A stretch of 64,000 nucleotides of DNA, taken from contig WHVA01000334.1 of the NCBI GenBank assembly GCA_015179125.1, positions 62,001-126,000 of the forward strand, read 5' to 3'. The position numbers and the translations under genes are program-made. Origin of the DNA: Gautieria morchelliformis. Lineage: Eukaryota; Basidiomycota; Agaricomycetes; Gomphales; Gomphaceae. The notes under the pieces were generated by a model. That model was not told the DNA's origin. It did no database searches and saw nothing but the letters and a program-made list of their open reading frames with translations. Shown piece after piece: positions 42,305-54,694 of this stretch; within the stretch, counting starts at the first letter, position 1, and each line of letters opens with the position of its first letter.

Positions 42305-42802
42305 TGTTGGGTGCATTTATGCTCCTGCACCAAAATCAAGCATAATATATTCGATTTGCTGTATGATGTTTCAATCTCTTCTCACATTGTTCTTGTACCA
42401 TGCACCCATTTCTCTGATTATTTTCGAAATTTTCCAGTCACTCCTTACCTCTCCATTTCATCTTGTTATTTCCATTTTCACAAGCGGCTGCACCCAGCGG
42501 AGTCTGAAATGACTTCGACGCGCGAGCTCTTGGGCGCTAAAGGGCCGGGTAGTAGTACATGCACAGTGAGACAGATTTCCCCCTCTCTCAGTGACAACTA
42601 AATTCACTGAGAGAGGCAAGTAAATTAGTCTAGTGTTCTCTCGATTTATTGACCTAGAAATCCTCTGTAGTGAATTAATTTCTAGGTAGTGTATAATATA
42701 CTTACAGTGACAACTAAATTCACTGAGAGAGTGAATTAATTTCTAGTCTATTCTTTTGAGCAAGCAGTCCATACCTACTGCCTATAATTCCTGTCCTCTA
42801 CA
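42305..42802 (+). mobile_element. Solo LTR inside Copia RT
   Basis: 498 bp, TGTTGGGTGC...CCTCTACA, flanked by CAACG at 42300-42304 and 42803-42807. It contains two copies of 'agtgacaactaaattcact', about 115 bp apart, and an imperfect dyad around 'aatttctag'. Orientation is uncertain. Confidence 0.8.
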
Positions 42803-43704
42803 CAACGCTCCCTCTGCATTAAGGTAGGGTGTGTTCTGCATCTCTTCTACCTCCTCCGGTGTTGATGGTCCCATGGTGGCACTTAGGTTCAAGCCGGGGG
42901 ACATCGGTGTAGTCACGGGTTGGCAGTCTGACATGTGAAGTCTCTCGAGGACTTCCCCAATGTATTGCTTTTGTGAGAGTTTCAGTGTTCTTTGTGATCG
43001 ATTGTAGTTGACCTCCACACCCAGTAATGATGTTATTTCGCCTAGGTCTTTTAATTTGAATACTTTGGCTAGTTCGCTCTTCACTCGATCGAGTTCTGGC
43101 TTTGAATTTGATACCAGCGTTAAGTCATCGACGAATACTGGTATAATGACTTTGATATCATTGTTCGTCCAGATATAGATGCTTGGATCGGATTGGAGGT
43201 GCTTGAACTTCATGCCTTCCAATGCCGTCCCAAGTCGCTCGTACCATAGCCTCCCGCTTTGTTTCAAACCATAGAGCCCCCTCTTCAGTTTGCACACCCA
43301 GTCTGCACCCCCCTGATGGTAGCCTTCTGGCTGTTCCATATAGATTTGGGCATTGTCGCCGAGTATACCGTTCAGGTAAGCGTTCTATATATCTATGGAC
43401 TCAATATATGCTCCCTGAAGCACTCCTTGGGCTAGAATGGTGCGTAGAGCCTCCCATCGTGCTGTTGGGGCAATACCTCGTCATAGTCAATGCCTGGTCA
43501 CTGGGTGTACCCCTTCGCTACTAAGCGGCTTTTATATTTGTCTAATGATCCATCAGAGTTTAGCTTGATTTGAAATACCCATTGTGAACCAATGGCTTTT
43601 TCCCTGGGTGGTAGGCGCACTAATTTCCAAGTGCCATTGTTCAGGAGTGCCTGGATTTCCGCATCAGTTGAGTTCCTCCACAATGGTGCGTCAGAACGTT
43701 GCAT
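42803..43704 (-). pseudogene. Copia reverse transcriptase
   Basis: The start is DAEIQALLNNGTWKLVRLP...IGSQWVFQIKLNSDGSLDKYKSRLVAKGYTQ, then a TGA. RT continues with QPEGYHQGG.DWVCKLKRGLYGLKQS and the catalytic VFVDDLTLVS. At the left it is cut by the solo LTR. Non-functional. Confidence 0.8.
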
Positions 43705-45919
43705 TGCTTTGGTGAATGATTTTGGGACATGATCATCTTTGATTGTGGCGTTGAATGTCAGTTCAACTACATTCGGTGAGATCGCATATGCTCTGGCGGT
43801 ATTCGACTCATCATATATGTATTCCAGGACCTGAATAAATGATGCTTTGGGTGCTGCACCCCCTTTGGGGCCTGGATCATCATGGTCAGGCGGCGGTCTT
43901 GGTCTCAGGAAGGGATCATTGAGGTGTCAGTAGTCAGGTCGAGAGGTGATCCTTCCTGACCGGCAGGGTTGGGCAAGCAGGGGCAGGTATGGGTAGTGGG
44001 GCTAGGTCTGGGGCAGGTTCTTGGTCTGGAGTGGGATGGAGTTGGTGGTCTCCTGGAGGGTCAGGGTTTGGAGTAGGGTCTGGAGCAGGATCGGGGTTGC
44101 GTTCTGGCACATCTGGTGGAGCAATGATGTCCTTCTTGAGTGGAGTAGGTGCAGGTAGGAGTGAATCGTGGTCAGGATTCTTGGTAGAGAGACCCGGGAA
44201 TTCCAATTCGTTAAAGATAATGTCGCGTGATATGATGTAGTGTTTTGTGATGGGATCAAGGCAGCGCCAGCCCTTGTAGCCAGTCTCAAAGCCTAGGTAG
44301 ATGCACTTGTGGGACTGGGGTTGCAGTTCTATGTGGATGTAGGCAGTGCAACTGAATGTGCGCAACATTCCAAGGTCTGGTTTATGACCATTCCAGGCCT
44401 CATATGGGGTCATGCTTGGGAGCACGTATGTCAGTGTAGCATTAATGATTCAGACCAGTAGTTGTAGTGCATCTCCCCACATCAACGTGTTGTGGTGTAC
44501 CTTTTGTGGTATGCTCACGAATTATACCCCGGCGTCGGAAGTGCTCGTCCCATTTCCTACCGATGTATTCACCTCCCTTGTCGTCCCTGAATCTCCTTAC
44601 TCTAAGGTTCATTTGATTCTCTGCCAGTGCTTCATAAGATCAATAAGCTTCGAAAGCTTTGTCTTTGCTTTTCAAGAGGTACATGAATCTGTAAATGTTA
44701 TCCAGTACCTGTGTCCGGATGGTGTTCTGACCAGGAGAGGTCTGTGCACATCTGAGACAATAAGATCGAGTGGTTTCGAAGCTTTGTCACTGCTGAGTTT
44801 TGGGAAGGGATCGTGATGCTGCTTTGCGGCGATACATGGCTCACATATTTGTGGGATTTTTTCATCTGAGCTTACATTTATTCCGCTGGCCATATAGTTG
44901 GCGAGAACTTTCTCTAAGCAGGCCGATCCAATGTGTGCAAGGCGTCGGTGCCACATTGATCGATCTACTAGAGGTGATGAGGTTATTAGAGCGCGCTCTG
45001 AGATGGGGATTGTGTCTCCAGTGAGAAAACCTGTTCCATTTTGCACCGTGGCACAAAAGCGCAAATTTCCATCTTGCATGAACGAGATGTGATCTTTTAC
45101 GATACTGATGGTGAAATTGTGATGGGTGGCAAGGCGAAGAACCGCAAGTAGGTTATTTTGGAGTGTGGGTACATGTAAAACTTGTGATAAGATGATATTT
45201 TGTGCCGGTTTCCCATTTATGATAGGAGTAAACAAGACCTGACCCTTCTCCGCTGAATAGACAATGTCATTGTTTGTGAGCCGAATAGGTATACGGTACG
45301 GTTCATAATTTCGAAGCCAATGACGGTGTGGTGTCATATGGCTTGTGGTGCCTGTGCCTGTGTTCCAGCATAAGTCAGCATCACTGTTGGGAGGATGCGG
45401 GGATGAGGAGCGTAAACTTGCGTTTCCGGCAAGTTCTTGGATTGCTTCGCTTTGTCCATCTTCTACTGCCTGGCGTGTGCCTTTTCCCCTCTCGTTCTCG
45501 TCGCCCTTCTGCATTGGCTTGAGCTCTGGGTGAGCAATCCAGCATCGATCCGCTGAGTGTCCACGCTTCCTGCATATGGTACAGGTGGGGGCAGGATGCT
45601 TCTTTCCTCGAGCTATGGAAAGGGCTGTCACCATTGAGTTCGAAGATGATTGGTGCTTCAGGTCCTCGTTGCGAAAGGCTGTGGATATAGTAGCACGGTC
45701 GAGGGTACTGATTAAGAGGAGGGATGAGGTGAATGCTCCATATTCTATCTGGTCGAGTCCCATGATTGTGGCATGAATCCCGACTTCATCCACGATGTTT
45801 TGGACTGTGAGCGTGCTCAGTGTGAGTGCTACGAGGTAGTTCGTAGCCACGTTGATATGGGTAATGTAGTCGGTGAGGGACTCAGCGTCATCTTTGTGTA
45901 TGCTTAACAATTTCTGCAT
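43705..45919 (-). pseudogene. Copia Gag C-terminus, protease and integrase
   Basis: The 415-aa frame (44672-45919) contains Gag helices (LLSIHKDDAESLTDYITHIN), a zinc knuckle CTICRKRGHSADRC, a protease-region segment DADLCWNTGTGTTSHM with the usual Asp-Ser-Gly changed to Asn-Thr-Gly, and the integrase finger HRRLAHIGSACLEKVL...CEPCIAAKQ. Integrase core pieces continue in other frames to 44425 and the Pro-rich hinge at 43934-44425. Many shifts and stops. Confidence 0.75.
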
Positions 45920-46004
45920 CGCATGGAAATGACTGTTCGCTATTTGTGATCAGTGCGCAGCCTTTAGTTTCTTCCACATCTCGACTGGGTCATCCATCAC
46001 GCCT

Positions 46005-46307
46005 TCAACATACACGTACTGTGTTGGTGAAAGGGATTTGAGAAGGATTCCGGTGGCCTCCTGCCTTTTCAGCAACCATTTTTGAGGCTTCTACAGTGTC
46101 AGTTGGCATCTTGAAGTCCTCAGTAACTATCCACCATGCGTTTACGGTCATGAGGTTTCCCTGTAGTGCGACAGCCCGGACATTGTAGTTCGAGCTTGTG
46201 AGTTTGACGCGTCTGGTACGATGCTCGGCCTCTGAGTCTGACATGGTTAAGGTTTTCTCTTCTTTTTTTTTCATTAGAGTGCAGGGCCCATAACCTGTTA
46301 CACCCAT
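46005..46307 (-). pseudogene. Copia Gag N-terminus
   Basis: MSDSEAEHRTRRVKLTSSNYNVRAVALQ.GNLMTVNAWWIV resembles the Gag start of Copia elements (LTSSNYxxW). A frame break separates it from 45919. Confidence 0.55.
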
Positions 46308-47639
46308 TTGCAGTACCTAAGGTGCGCGTCAGATTTGCTTCCGTTTTAGCGTGCAAACTTTGAACAACGATATCTTGCTTGATATCGCTCCGATTCGCTT
46401 GAAATTTCATATCTGAAGCTATGTGGACCATAGCTAGGCCATAGAACTAAAAAATCCAAATAAAACAAGCATTTTTTATTTTGCATTTTGGGTGCTGAGG
46501 GGGGAACAATGTCAAGCTTAGCTTACTGTATGTAGTTCAATGCAGGTTTTAATTTTGTTTGCTACTTTGTACTAATGGTGAGAACCCACTACAGGAGAAT
46601 CTCCAGAAGAGGGTGTCGTAGGATTGGAGAGGAAGGGCTTAGCTTCTTCTGACATTGGATCAGTGAGATCTGACGGTAGGCGTTCATTCTCGATGTCGGA
46701 TTTCCTCCTGTGTAGCATAAGCCCCGAAAATCTGAGGGATCATATAACATGGAACATAGCGTCATCAAAGTTCGTAATAGCATCTTTGATCCCTTCCGCA
46801 CCGAGTGCCAATGCACCATAAGGCAACTTCGCCGATCCTGACACGTTCTTGAGCTCGGAAACCGCGGGGGCGCACACGTATGCGGTGGGGTGAGGGGCGC
46901 GGAGGTGCTGGGGTGGGCGAGCTGGTGTAGGAGGACGGGGTGGTGGGGGAGCGGGTGGCGGCGGGTGCAGGTGCGGGTGCAGGTATGGGTGCAGGTACGG
47001 GTGCAGGTGCGGGTGCGATTGCAGCACGGACAACACGGAGCTCATCGTGAGGAGACTGGGCATAGGGTTAGCAGGGTGCGGGGGCGTCGACACACCTTGA
47101 CACCCAGGGGACTCCACGCAGGGGACATGGGGGATACCGGCCCAAACGGCAGCCGGTAGAGGGATGGGAGCGCAGACGTGACATGACTGGGCTGGCCGCC
47201 CTCGAGGCATGCGAGGGCGTCGCCGCGGTTGGTGTTGCGGTAGCGCGTGGAGGCGCGGGACGTGGCGGTGGTCATCGCGAGGGTGTTGACGGTAGGAGTG
47301 ATGGAGCCCCAGTCGGTTGGGGTGTGGGTGGATGACAGGAAGGAACTGCTTGTGCTTGTACGAGTAGAAGGGGTGCTTCAAGTCACAATGGTGGACTTGT
47401 AGTTGGGACGCGTGACAGCCCTTTCAGCGAGGATGTAAAGTAAGCATAAGTAGCAAACTCACCAATAAAAACGGGATAGTGGCCATTCGACACCTGAAAA
47501 TTACACTTGAGTTGGGGTTCAGCATTGGGAGTAAGGGTGCAAATGCTGTCGCACGATTCATGTCATAGAATTCTTGGTCAGGGTGTGTGTTTCGGGAACT
47601 TCCGTTCTCCTTGTATGTACTACCCACACCATCACTCAT
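46308..47639. other. Spacer with GC-rich minisatellite
   Basis: 46930-47025 is built of (GGTGCAGGTGCG)-like units. The long antisense frame at 46740-47381 is a by-product of this His/Pro-rich composition. It ends with SAKLPYGALALGAEGIKDAI, which might be a genuine exon scrap. No gene could be defined. Confidence 0.4.
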
Positions 47640-48803
47640 ATGCCTCGCCCTGGCAACCCTAAACCTGTTCGTCACATGTACAGCAAGGATCTGCGGGATC
47701 GCGTTATACACCAAAAATTCAAGCTCAACAAGAAATCAACCGATATTGCAATTGACCTCGATATGTCACTACGTGTAGTTCAACGCACAATCAAACTCTG
47801 GCAGGATGTTGGAGACATTGTGGCAGAGCCAAAGCGGCTATCTCATGGGTCAAAAATGACCTCAGCTCAGAGTGAAGTAAGTAATTCATGTCTGTGTTTA
47901 GCTGTAGCTTATTTTATTTTATAACAGTTTCTTCTTGCGCTTCTTGAACGCTCGCCCGATCTTTACCTCGACGAGCTTGTCGAAGAGCTAGAGGTGCAGC
48001 ATGGTATTTTAGTAAGTATATCAACTGTCTGGAGGGCGCTTCGACATCTTGGCTTGCAAAGAAAGAAAGTGAGTCATTAAATCCTCGAAGAATGACAACC
48101 TTTATATTTGTCTCCAATCCAGCTTTCACGGGCAGCCGCAGAGCGCTGTGAAGCCTCACAGACTGCTTTCCAGTTTCGTATTGGTAGTGAACCACCGGAC
48201 CGTTTGGTTTTCACAGATGAAAGCGCAATTGACCTTCGCACAACATATAGACTAATGGGATGGGCTTGCAAGGGATGTAGGCCTCGAGTGCGAGCATGTT
48301 TCCAAAGGGGCGAAAGGTAACGATTTGTGCACGGGCCTCCATTATTGTATCGCTAATATCCACTCAGATTTTCAATCCTTCCGGCGCTCTCACAAGATGG
48401 AATCATCTATAGCCATATCAAATTAGGGGCATACGACGGTCCAGAGTTCCTTGGGTTTCTGAAGGGCCTTGTAGAGGTAATGAACCCTTACCCGGCACCA
48501 CAGAGCGTTCTTGTTATGGATAACTGCGCCATTCACCACATACCTGAGGTCTCACTCTTATGTGCCCAAAGGTTTTTACCATTATAAACTGTTTTCACTA
48601 GTGTCTAATCTTGCATTTGCAGAGGAATCAAACTGATGTATCTTCCGCCGTACTCGCCCGATCTCAACCTGATCGAAGAATCATTCTCCTTCATCAAAGC
48701 TCACCTCAGACGTCATGGTGCCGAGTTCCGTGCATGTGTTGCAAGTAAGGAGAGGGCTGAGCTATTCCATATAATCCAGTGGCATGAGCTTCATCAACAA
48801 TGA
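47640..48803 (+). pseudogene. Tc1/mariner-type transposase with introns, C-terminus lost
   Basis: Starts MPRPGNPKPVRHMYSKDLRDRV. It has a helix-turn-helix (KKSTDIAIDLDMSLRVVQRTIKLW), a second DNA-binding helix region (LDELVEELEVQHGILVSISTVWRALRHLG), then the DDE core: VFTDESAID, VLVMDNCAIHH and YLPPYSPDLNLIEESFSFIK. Exons are separated by short introns (for example 47878-47929). The three catalytic residues are present. The C-terminal part is replaced at about 48746 by antisense sequence of an unrelated gene, giving an abnormal end at 48803. Confidence 0.75.
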
Positions 48804-48850
48804 GATGGTGGTTTCGGTAGGGTAATGCTCGATCGAGAAGACTGACAGTT
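48745..48850 (-). pseudogene. PLP-dependent oxoamine synthase scrap
   Basis: The minus strand reads ETVSLLDRALPYRNHHLIVDEAHATGLYG, the strongly conserved Asp-Glu-Ala-His motif of the BioF/KBL/serine-palmitoyltransferase family, where the Asp contacts the pyridoxal ring. Only ~35 residues survive. Confidence 0.6.
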
Positions 48851-48888
48851 TCGCCCGTCCATACTATACAGGGACTATGATGTGATAG

Positions 48889-49656
48889 AAAGCGATACGA
48901 ATCAGTCCCTGGAATAATCCAGGTAAGTGTAGCCTTATATCTGCATTGATTGCCACTTACATCGAAGTTGTTGTTTCGCTTGATTTTGACCACCATCTCA
49001 TCAACATCGGATTCAGTATCATCTACCTCCGTTGGTGTGTTTTTCTTGCCTTTGCCTCCCTTGTTCTTTGGGGCTGACCTTTCCTCCTCTTTTGCCTTCT
49101 TTGTGGAATGTGCGTTGACCTGCTCGGTCAACTCACCGATTATCTCATCCATATGCTCCATACGTCCCTCGATCTTGACCAGGTCCTGTTCCTGTCTCTC
49201 TACGGTAGCTGCAAGTTCTTCATGGGCCGTTTGAAGAGTTTTTATTTGTTGCTGTACATCCTCCCAAATGTTTATGACTTTTTTGATGTGATTCTCAAGC
49301 GCCGGCAACGAAACTGACTTGAGGATGTGACCATTTGACTTCATTGTGGCAACCATAGCCTGCAGTTCGGTCAGCACATCGGTAAGACTTTTCATACCCG
49401 TTATTCCTTTGTTGCCTGCTAATACACCTTGCTGGACCCTCACAGACCCAGCCACTGACCCGGAGGAATCACCTAGGATCGGTGCTGGATGCATGAAAGT
49501 GTGTTTCGGTTTCAGTGAGATAGACCTATTCTCATCTTCAGCTGCTTCCTCTTCACCTCTATCTTTGTCCAGCTTTCTTTTCAATGACCTAAAGGTTGGA
49601 TGTGGTGGGAAAATCACGCCAGTACGGTGCAGCATAGCAAACGGCTGTTTAGGCAT
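48889..49656 (-). CDS. Coiled-coil protein of unknown function
   Basis: The main exon (48960-49656) encodes a basic start (FRSLKRKLDKDRG), then a long predicted coiled coil (LTELQAMVATMKSNGHI...VQQQIKTLQTAHEELAATVERQEQDL...EHMDEIIGELTEQV) and a Lys/Glu-rich C-terminus. A GTAAGT donor follows FD, and a CAG acceptor about 50 nt on leads to GLIRIAFYHIIVPV and stop. No catalytic motif. It could be a host gene or a Gag-like protein of an unrecognised element. Confidence 0.4.
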
Positions 49657-49773
49657 CAGGAAGAAGGTAAATCACCCTTTCAACGATTAAGTCACACTAG
49701 GTAAGCTGTACTATTTACTTTTATAGTGACACAAGGCATTAAGATCTACATCTTTACACCTTTTTGAACTATC

Positions 49774-50256
49774 TTGCGGTTGATCACCACGCGACCAACC
49801 AATCGTGGATTGGGAGCCATCTTGAAAAAGATCACTACATCGACAACTAAACATCATTGCGACCCTCCAGTAGACCCTCTACTGTCGGCTGTGAGTGTGA
49901 TTATTCCACGCAGTCTAAGACCGATGGGAGCCATGAGCTCACGGTCCACGCCACAGGCGCAGCCCAGCGACACGACGGCTGATGCTACCCTGGACCAAGA
50001 GTCCAGGATGCCAGAAGATGGAGAGATCATAGACATCACCACCCTCGTCCCCCCAATTGAGGACGAGGAAAACCCTGAACACGTCTTGCCAAGTGTGGTT
50101 GAGGAGGAGACGTCACCGGGCGACAGACCGGCGCTGGCCCCCAAATCCCCTCTGCCCAACAACAAAGGGAAGGGCAGAGAAGTCTCACCGTCGTCAGATG
50201 GCAGAGAATCACTATCGAGACGGGCTCAAAGCCGAGACTTGAACTGCCACTCATGA
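49774..50256 (+). CDS. Acidic, low-complexity ORF of unknown function
   Basis: 160 aa; a likely start is the internal Met in MSSRSTPQAQPSDTTADATL. Rich in Pro, Glu, Asp and Ser with no domain I recognise. The sequence after the stop (to 50520) contains further helix-like frames (LELKSQELEDTHH, LQLDNIATALMEFGKEL), so a spliced or decayed Gag-like ORF is possible. Confidence 0.3.
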   Translation: MRLITTRPTNRGLGAILKKITTSTTKHHCDPPVDPLLSAVSVIIPRSLRPMGAMSSRSTPQAQPSDTTADATLDQESRMPEDGEIIDITTLVPPIEDEENPEHVLPSVVEEETSPGDRPALAPKSPLPNNKGKGREVSPSSDGRESLSRRAQSRDLNCHS

Positions 50257-51287
50257 AGTCGAGCAACAACTATCATCCCCAAAGGAGGATGAAGACAAAA
50301 AAGATGAGCCCCTGGCGACGGTCAGGGCTCGGAATACTTGAGCTCAAGTCGCAAGAGCTCGAGGACACACACCATCAACAACGAGACAGCTAAGGCAATG
50401 GCCAAACAGGTGCAGGACGCATTGCACCGGAACACCTCACGGGCCACAAGCACGAGCATATCACATTGCAGCTTGATAACATTGCCACTGCCCTCATGGA
50501 GTTTGGCAAGGAACTCCACCTGAATGCAAGATAGCCTGGGAGATATAGATCTAGCTTCCTGGTTCTTTGTATTTGTTGTCATGGATGGGAGTTTTCAGCA
50601 CTGTATAAAGAAAGATATATCAATGTATTTCATAATCCTTTTCTTGCTGAAAACGGTATTTCTCTGCGAAATTGTAAGCAGATTAGTAAATTTGGGCCCA
50701 GTTTACGGCATCTATCTTATCTCGACCTCTATACGGTACATGTACTGTTCTACTGTTCATGCGGTGATGTCATGTACTAGAGGAGCAACACAGGGGCGTC
50801 TTCCCATGGTACGGCTGCATTAAACGCTTTTTCTACAATGCGTGTTGTGTTGGCAAAGTTGTAGGTTTAACAGTAGCCAACGGCTTTCATTGGAAGTCTT
50901 CCCGGCAACTATTTTGTGCTACGTATGTAGTGGCAAACATTTTTTGAGGCCTGTTCACTTCTGCTGCTTTCACCGTACATCTTTTATTTTCGTGCGCTGC
51001 CAGTGCACGCATGAGCATAATGTGAGGTGAGTCCTGCACAGGAGACTATTACATCAAGCGAGCACACTAGCGCACATGGAACTTGATCCAGGGAGCTCCG
51101 TTGATGCCAATCTCAAGCTCCCAGGCGGTTCTGCAACTACTGTAATGCACAGTTGCAGACCCTGAGGTTGGTCCCGCTGCGACAGCCACTGCCGCATAGG
51201 ATGTATTCCTGGTGTACTGTATGAGTATTTTAAAATACGACAAAGTATCTCAAAATGAAGCAATCTATTCTGACATCCTCGACTGAA
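50257..51287. other. Intergenic, no gene recognised
   Basis: Apart from the helix-like frames noted just after 50257, I see nothing: no repeat ends and no domain-bearing frame. Confidence 0.4.
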
Positions 51288-51292
51288 GGCCA

Positions 51293-52826
51293 TGTCAAGA
51301 TTGGATTTTGGGCGTTAATATCGCATGTTAGTGGCGACTGCCCGAATAGCGTGTGCGATCTAGCGAATCGCCCAGCGAACAGTACCGAAGAGGTAAGGTT
51401 TAAGAAGTAAGAGGGTTACTCGAAAGGAATTCGCCCTGATCTACAGTCATAGCGAAATAGCCCATGGCACTTGACGATGTAACCTGCAAGGTGTCATGGA
51501 AAGGTTGTCTAAGTAGTAACAATCCTTTCGCCGGTGAAGGCACTCCTTCGGAGCCCTTCGCTGACAGCACAGAAAATAACTCGAAGGCTAAGGTAACAAA
51601 GATGAAGTATGAGAACTCACCAGTGATGCCTAAGTCCTCTTCTGGTCGAAGATAGAAATCTACAGGAGAAGGCTCAAGACGATGGTCACAGCGAGGTCAA
51701 GTTTGCACAAGATGAACGTATGATAATTAAACTGGAGAATATACATGCGAATGTAGACTACTTATACCGAATGCTCATATGGTGCTAGCGAATAGGAAAG
51801 AGGCCGTCTGGAGTCAGGGTTCGATAGGGGTGTGCAGTCAGGATACATAATAGATGAAATAGACATACAATAGAATGGAAGAGGGGTGCGAACATGAAAT
51901 GACAGAGGGGAAAGAGGGCGAGGGCCCCTATGTACGAAAACACGCCTTGGGACCTGCATATACACCACCCTGCACGGACTCTTCGTCTGCTGGGTTGATC
52001 CCACATGACCTACGGGTAGGATGCCCCGCGAATGCATTCTGGCCATAGGAACACCCAAAGGGGGTTGAGTTGAGAAGATGATGGGACCGGTGACGAACCA
52101 TCAATCCAGGTAAAGGATGTCGATCATGTTTGATGGCGTGCCTGCTGGCGAATGATACGAGTGGCGAATGGTCATATGGTGAATGTGGCGAATAGCGAAT
52201 GGAGCGAGGAGTGAATGGAGCGAAGACAAGCAAACATGGAAGAGTGGTGAAAGGGAACACAGGGATAGCTGGGTACAAGAAATAAACGAGTCATGACAGC
52301 CTGCACCTCCTTGCAATTCATGATAGGACCAGTGATGAACCATCAATCCAGGTAAAGGATGTCGATCGTGTTTGATGGCATGGCTACTGGCGAATGGTGC
52401 GAGTAGCGAATGGTCATTTGGCGAAGGTGGCGAATAGTGAATGGAGCAAGGATTGAATGGAGTGAAGCCGAGTGAACATGGAAGAGTGGTGGTGAAAGGG
52501 AAAACAGGGATAGCTGGATACAAGAAATGAATGGGTCATGACAACTGTGTAGTGAAAACTTCAGCGAAGCTAATTCGTCCTGCCCTGCAGTGGTACGAGT
52601 CCCATTGAGTCCAACCTGCACGGAGGCTGCAACTGACACTATCCGAATGCATCCTGAGCATGTGGGTCTGGTGTCCTGGCAGGAATGATGCGAATAGCGA
52701 ATGCGAAAGCAGTATGGTGACGAATATTTTGGCAAGATGTTTGCTGGTTCGGGAAGCCGTTCGCTGGTTCAGGAGGTCATTCGCTGTGTGCTGAGAAATG
52801 ATTCGCAGAATAAACGAATCATGACA
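51293..52826 (+). mobile_element. Solo LTR, family B (complete)
   Basis: 1534 bp, TGTCAAGATTGG...GAATCATGACA, with perfect GGCCA duplication (51288-51292 and 52827-52831). Two ~220-bp blocks (about 52083-52288 and 52324-52545) are diverged direct repeats. The word GCGAAT recurs many times from 52140 to 52800. Confidence 0.9.
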
Positions 52827-52831
52827 GGCCA

Positions 52832-54694
52832 CACCAGTGGCCGTTGGGCAGTAGCTCCTCTGTTAATACCTTTGACAAGACGAAAATGAAGAGGCAGCTT
52901 TTGAATCCAAACCTCCTTTTAGTTTACTGAGGTAGTCAGAATCATTTTCAACAGATTGGTTTGAGAAGTCTATGTATAAAGTCTATGTATAAACTGGGGA
53001 TTGGTAGGGTGGTGCTCTCAAAATATGGAACGGGGCACCTATTTTTAGGGACCTATTGGATTCTGTGTGGGGATGACATAGTAGAGAATTGGAACAGTGA
53101 CCTCTGGAGCATTTGAGTGCTACTCTATATGATTAAAAAGTATGATTAAAGAGGAAGGACAATATCGTTTGGAACATTCAGTAAAAATCATGGAAGGAAT
53201 GTGTGCTATGCTTACCTGGAACTTCATGGTGTCAGCCGACCTCGCCAACGGAACACAGAGAACTGTGGAGAAAATATATTTAGATCCATGCGAAAACTGT
53301 ATGCACCTTCCAACTGCAGCTAGCACCGTCCATTTGCAGTAACCTCCAGCCCTTTTTCTCTTTCATCCTGACAACACCCCATTGAAGAATCTAAAAGGTT
53401 TAACTTCTGGCATAATCCCCCTCAAACCCTCAAAGAAAGGGATGCAGATAACTTACCGCAATGGGAGAAATCCACTGTTTCCGGAAAGCAGTTTTCTCTG
53501 ACGCCGGCAAGATACAAATTAGGGAGATGGTAAAAAGGTGAGAGTTACTACATTCAACTACATTCAACTACATGAAACGGTGTCAATTTATATAATTCTC
53601 CTCAGTTATCCCTCACATCCAACAGCAGAATACTACAATACACATCATATATTCTGAACTTGACGACCATTACACACAAAATACTCACCAATCTACTGCT
53701 CGATGTTTCCTTACCTACAACATCACCTTTACTACACACCCTGGTGACGACATCAGAACAACCCTGTACTTCACTATGTTCCAATGTGTCAACGACCAAA
53801 CATGCACCTGAACAATGTCTCCACATATAATCACCAATCCAAACAATACCCCATTGCGGAAACACACAAAGGATATCCTTCTGTGTTGCCACTCAATGAA
53901 ACAATAAGGGCCATAACCACAGATGAAGGCGACATTACTGTAGTATTTATCAGACTAAAGTTCAAGGTTACACGATGTGAAAATATCAGTCACCGATACC
54001 TAACTCATGGCGTTGCCCATGATGATTACTGCTACCTTACCTAACACATTCCTGATAAATGACCACGTAAGTACAACGTCCACTCTAATAAATAATGTCC
54101 ACTCTAATAAAAGACCACCACCCAAAGGACTTCGACAAGCAGTTATACATGGTTCACAGCGGTTAGCGCCATGTGGTGCTAAACAGTGGTAATTGCCGGT
54201 GCACAGCGCTGGCCACCAGTGTGCACCACCACAGGTTGGTACCCCGCCATGCTGACTGATGATGTCCACGGCCAACCTGTACCTCATGGCCTTGAACACC
54301 GACACAGGGTAGACACACACCATGTGGCCTGTGGTGAGCACTACCCACTGCTGATAAATAGTGAATATTACTGACGGACAGCGGGTGTGCCCATTTGTAC
54401 TCATTCTTCCACCCTGAGGGAAGCTAGCCACGCCAGGAAAGTCTACGGTAGCACCCAGAAAACTGCAGACGCATGCTGCAAAGACCAGCACAGACAGAAT
54501 GGTGGCAGATGAGGAGGCACCGTCCTCAGACAGGAGTGCTCCGGGTATGTCTTCCATTTGCATGGATCCTGATACACCATTGTACTTAATTCTTCAGCAG
54601 TGTGGAGCGGGCCCTCCTCATCAAAAAGCTCACATCTGACCCGCCGGCACAAGATCTACCCGCCACGGGAGTGGCTGCACCCCCTGTAGCTCAG
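52832..54694. other. Region without recognised gene
   Basis: Several open frames of 60-190 codons exist on both strands (the longest is antisense, 54000-54563, Cys/Trp-rich), but none shows a domain. 54229-54345 contains repeated 'gtggtg/caccac' words. Confidence 0.35.

Larger units (their letters stand above)
41654..46297 (-). mobile_element. Ty1/copia element, degenerate
   Basis: Minus-strand order from right to left is gag, protease, integrase, RT, RNase H, which is the Copia order. The frame is broken many times and interrupted by a solo LTR at 42305-42802. The right terminus is suggested by TGTTACACC at about 46298 next to a GGTTATGGGCCC primer-site-like word on the minus strand. A complete right-hand LTR was not found. 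Confidence 0.75.

Noticed and set aside
46298..46900. Complete right-hand LTR of the Copia element
   Set aside because: A plausible terminus TGTTACACC exists, but the expected TGCAACA end shared with the left LTR was not found.
46740..47381. 213-aa His/Pro-rich ORF
   Set aside because: Created by the GGTGCAGGTGCG minisatellite read in antisense; only the last ~25 residues look protein-like.
54000..54563. 187-aa Cys/Trp-rich antisense ORF
   Set aside because: No domain, no splice context and no repeat boundaries; chance cannot be excluded.
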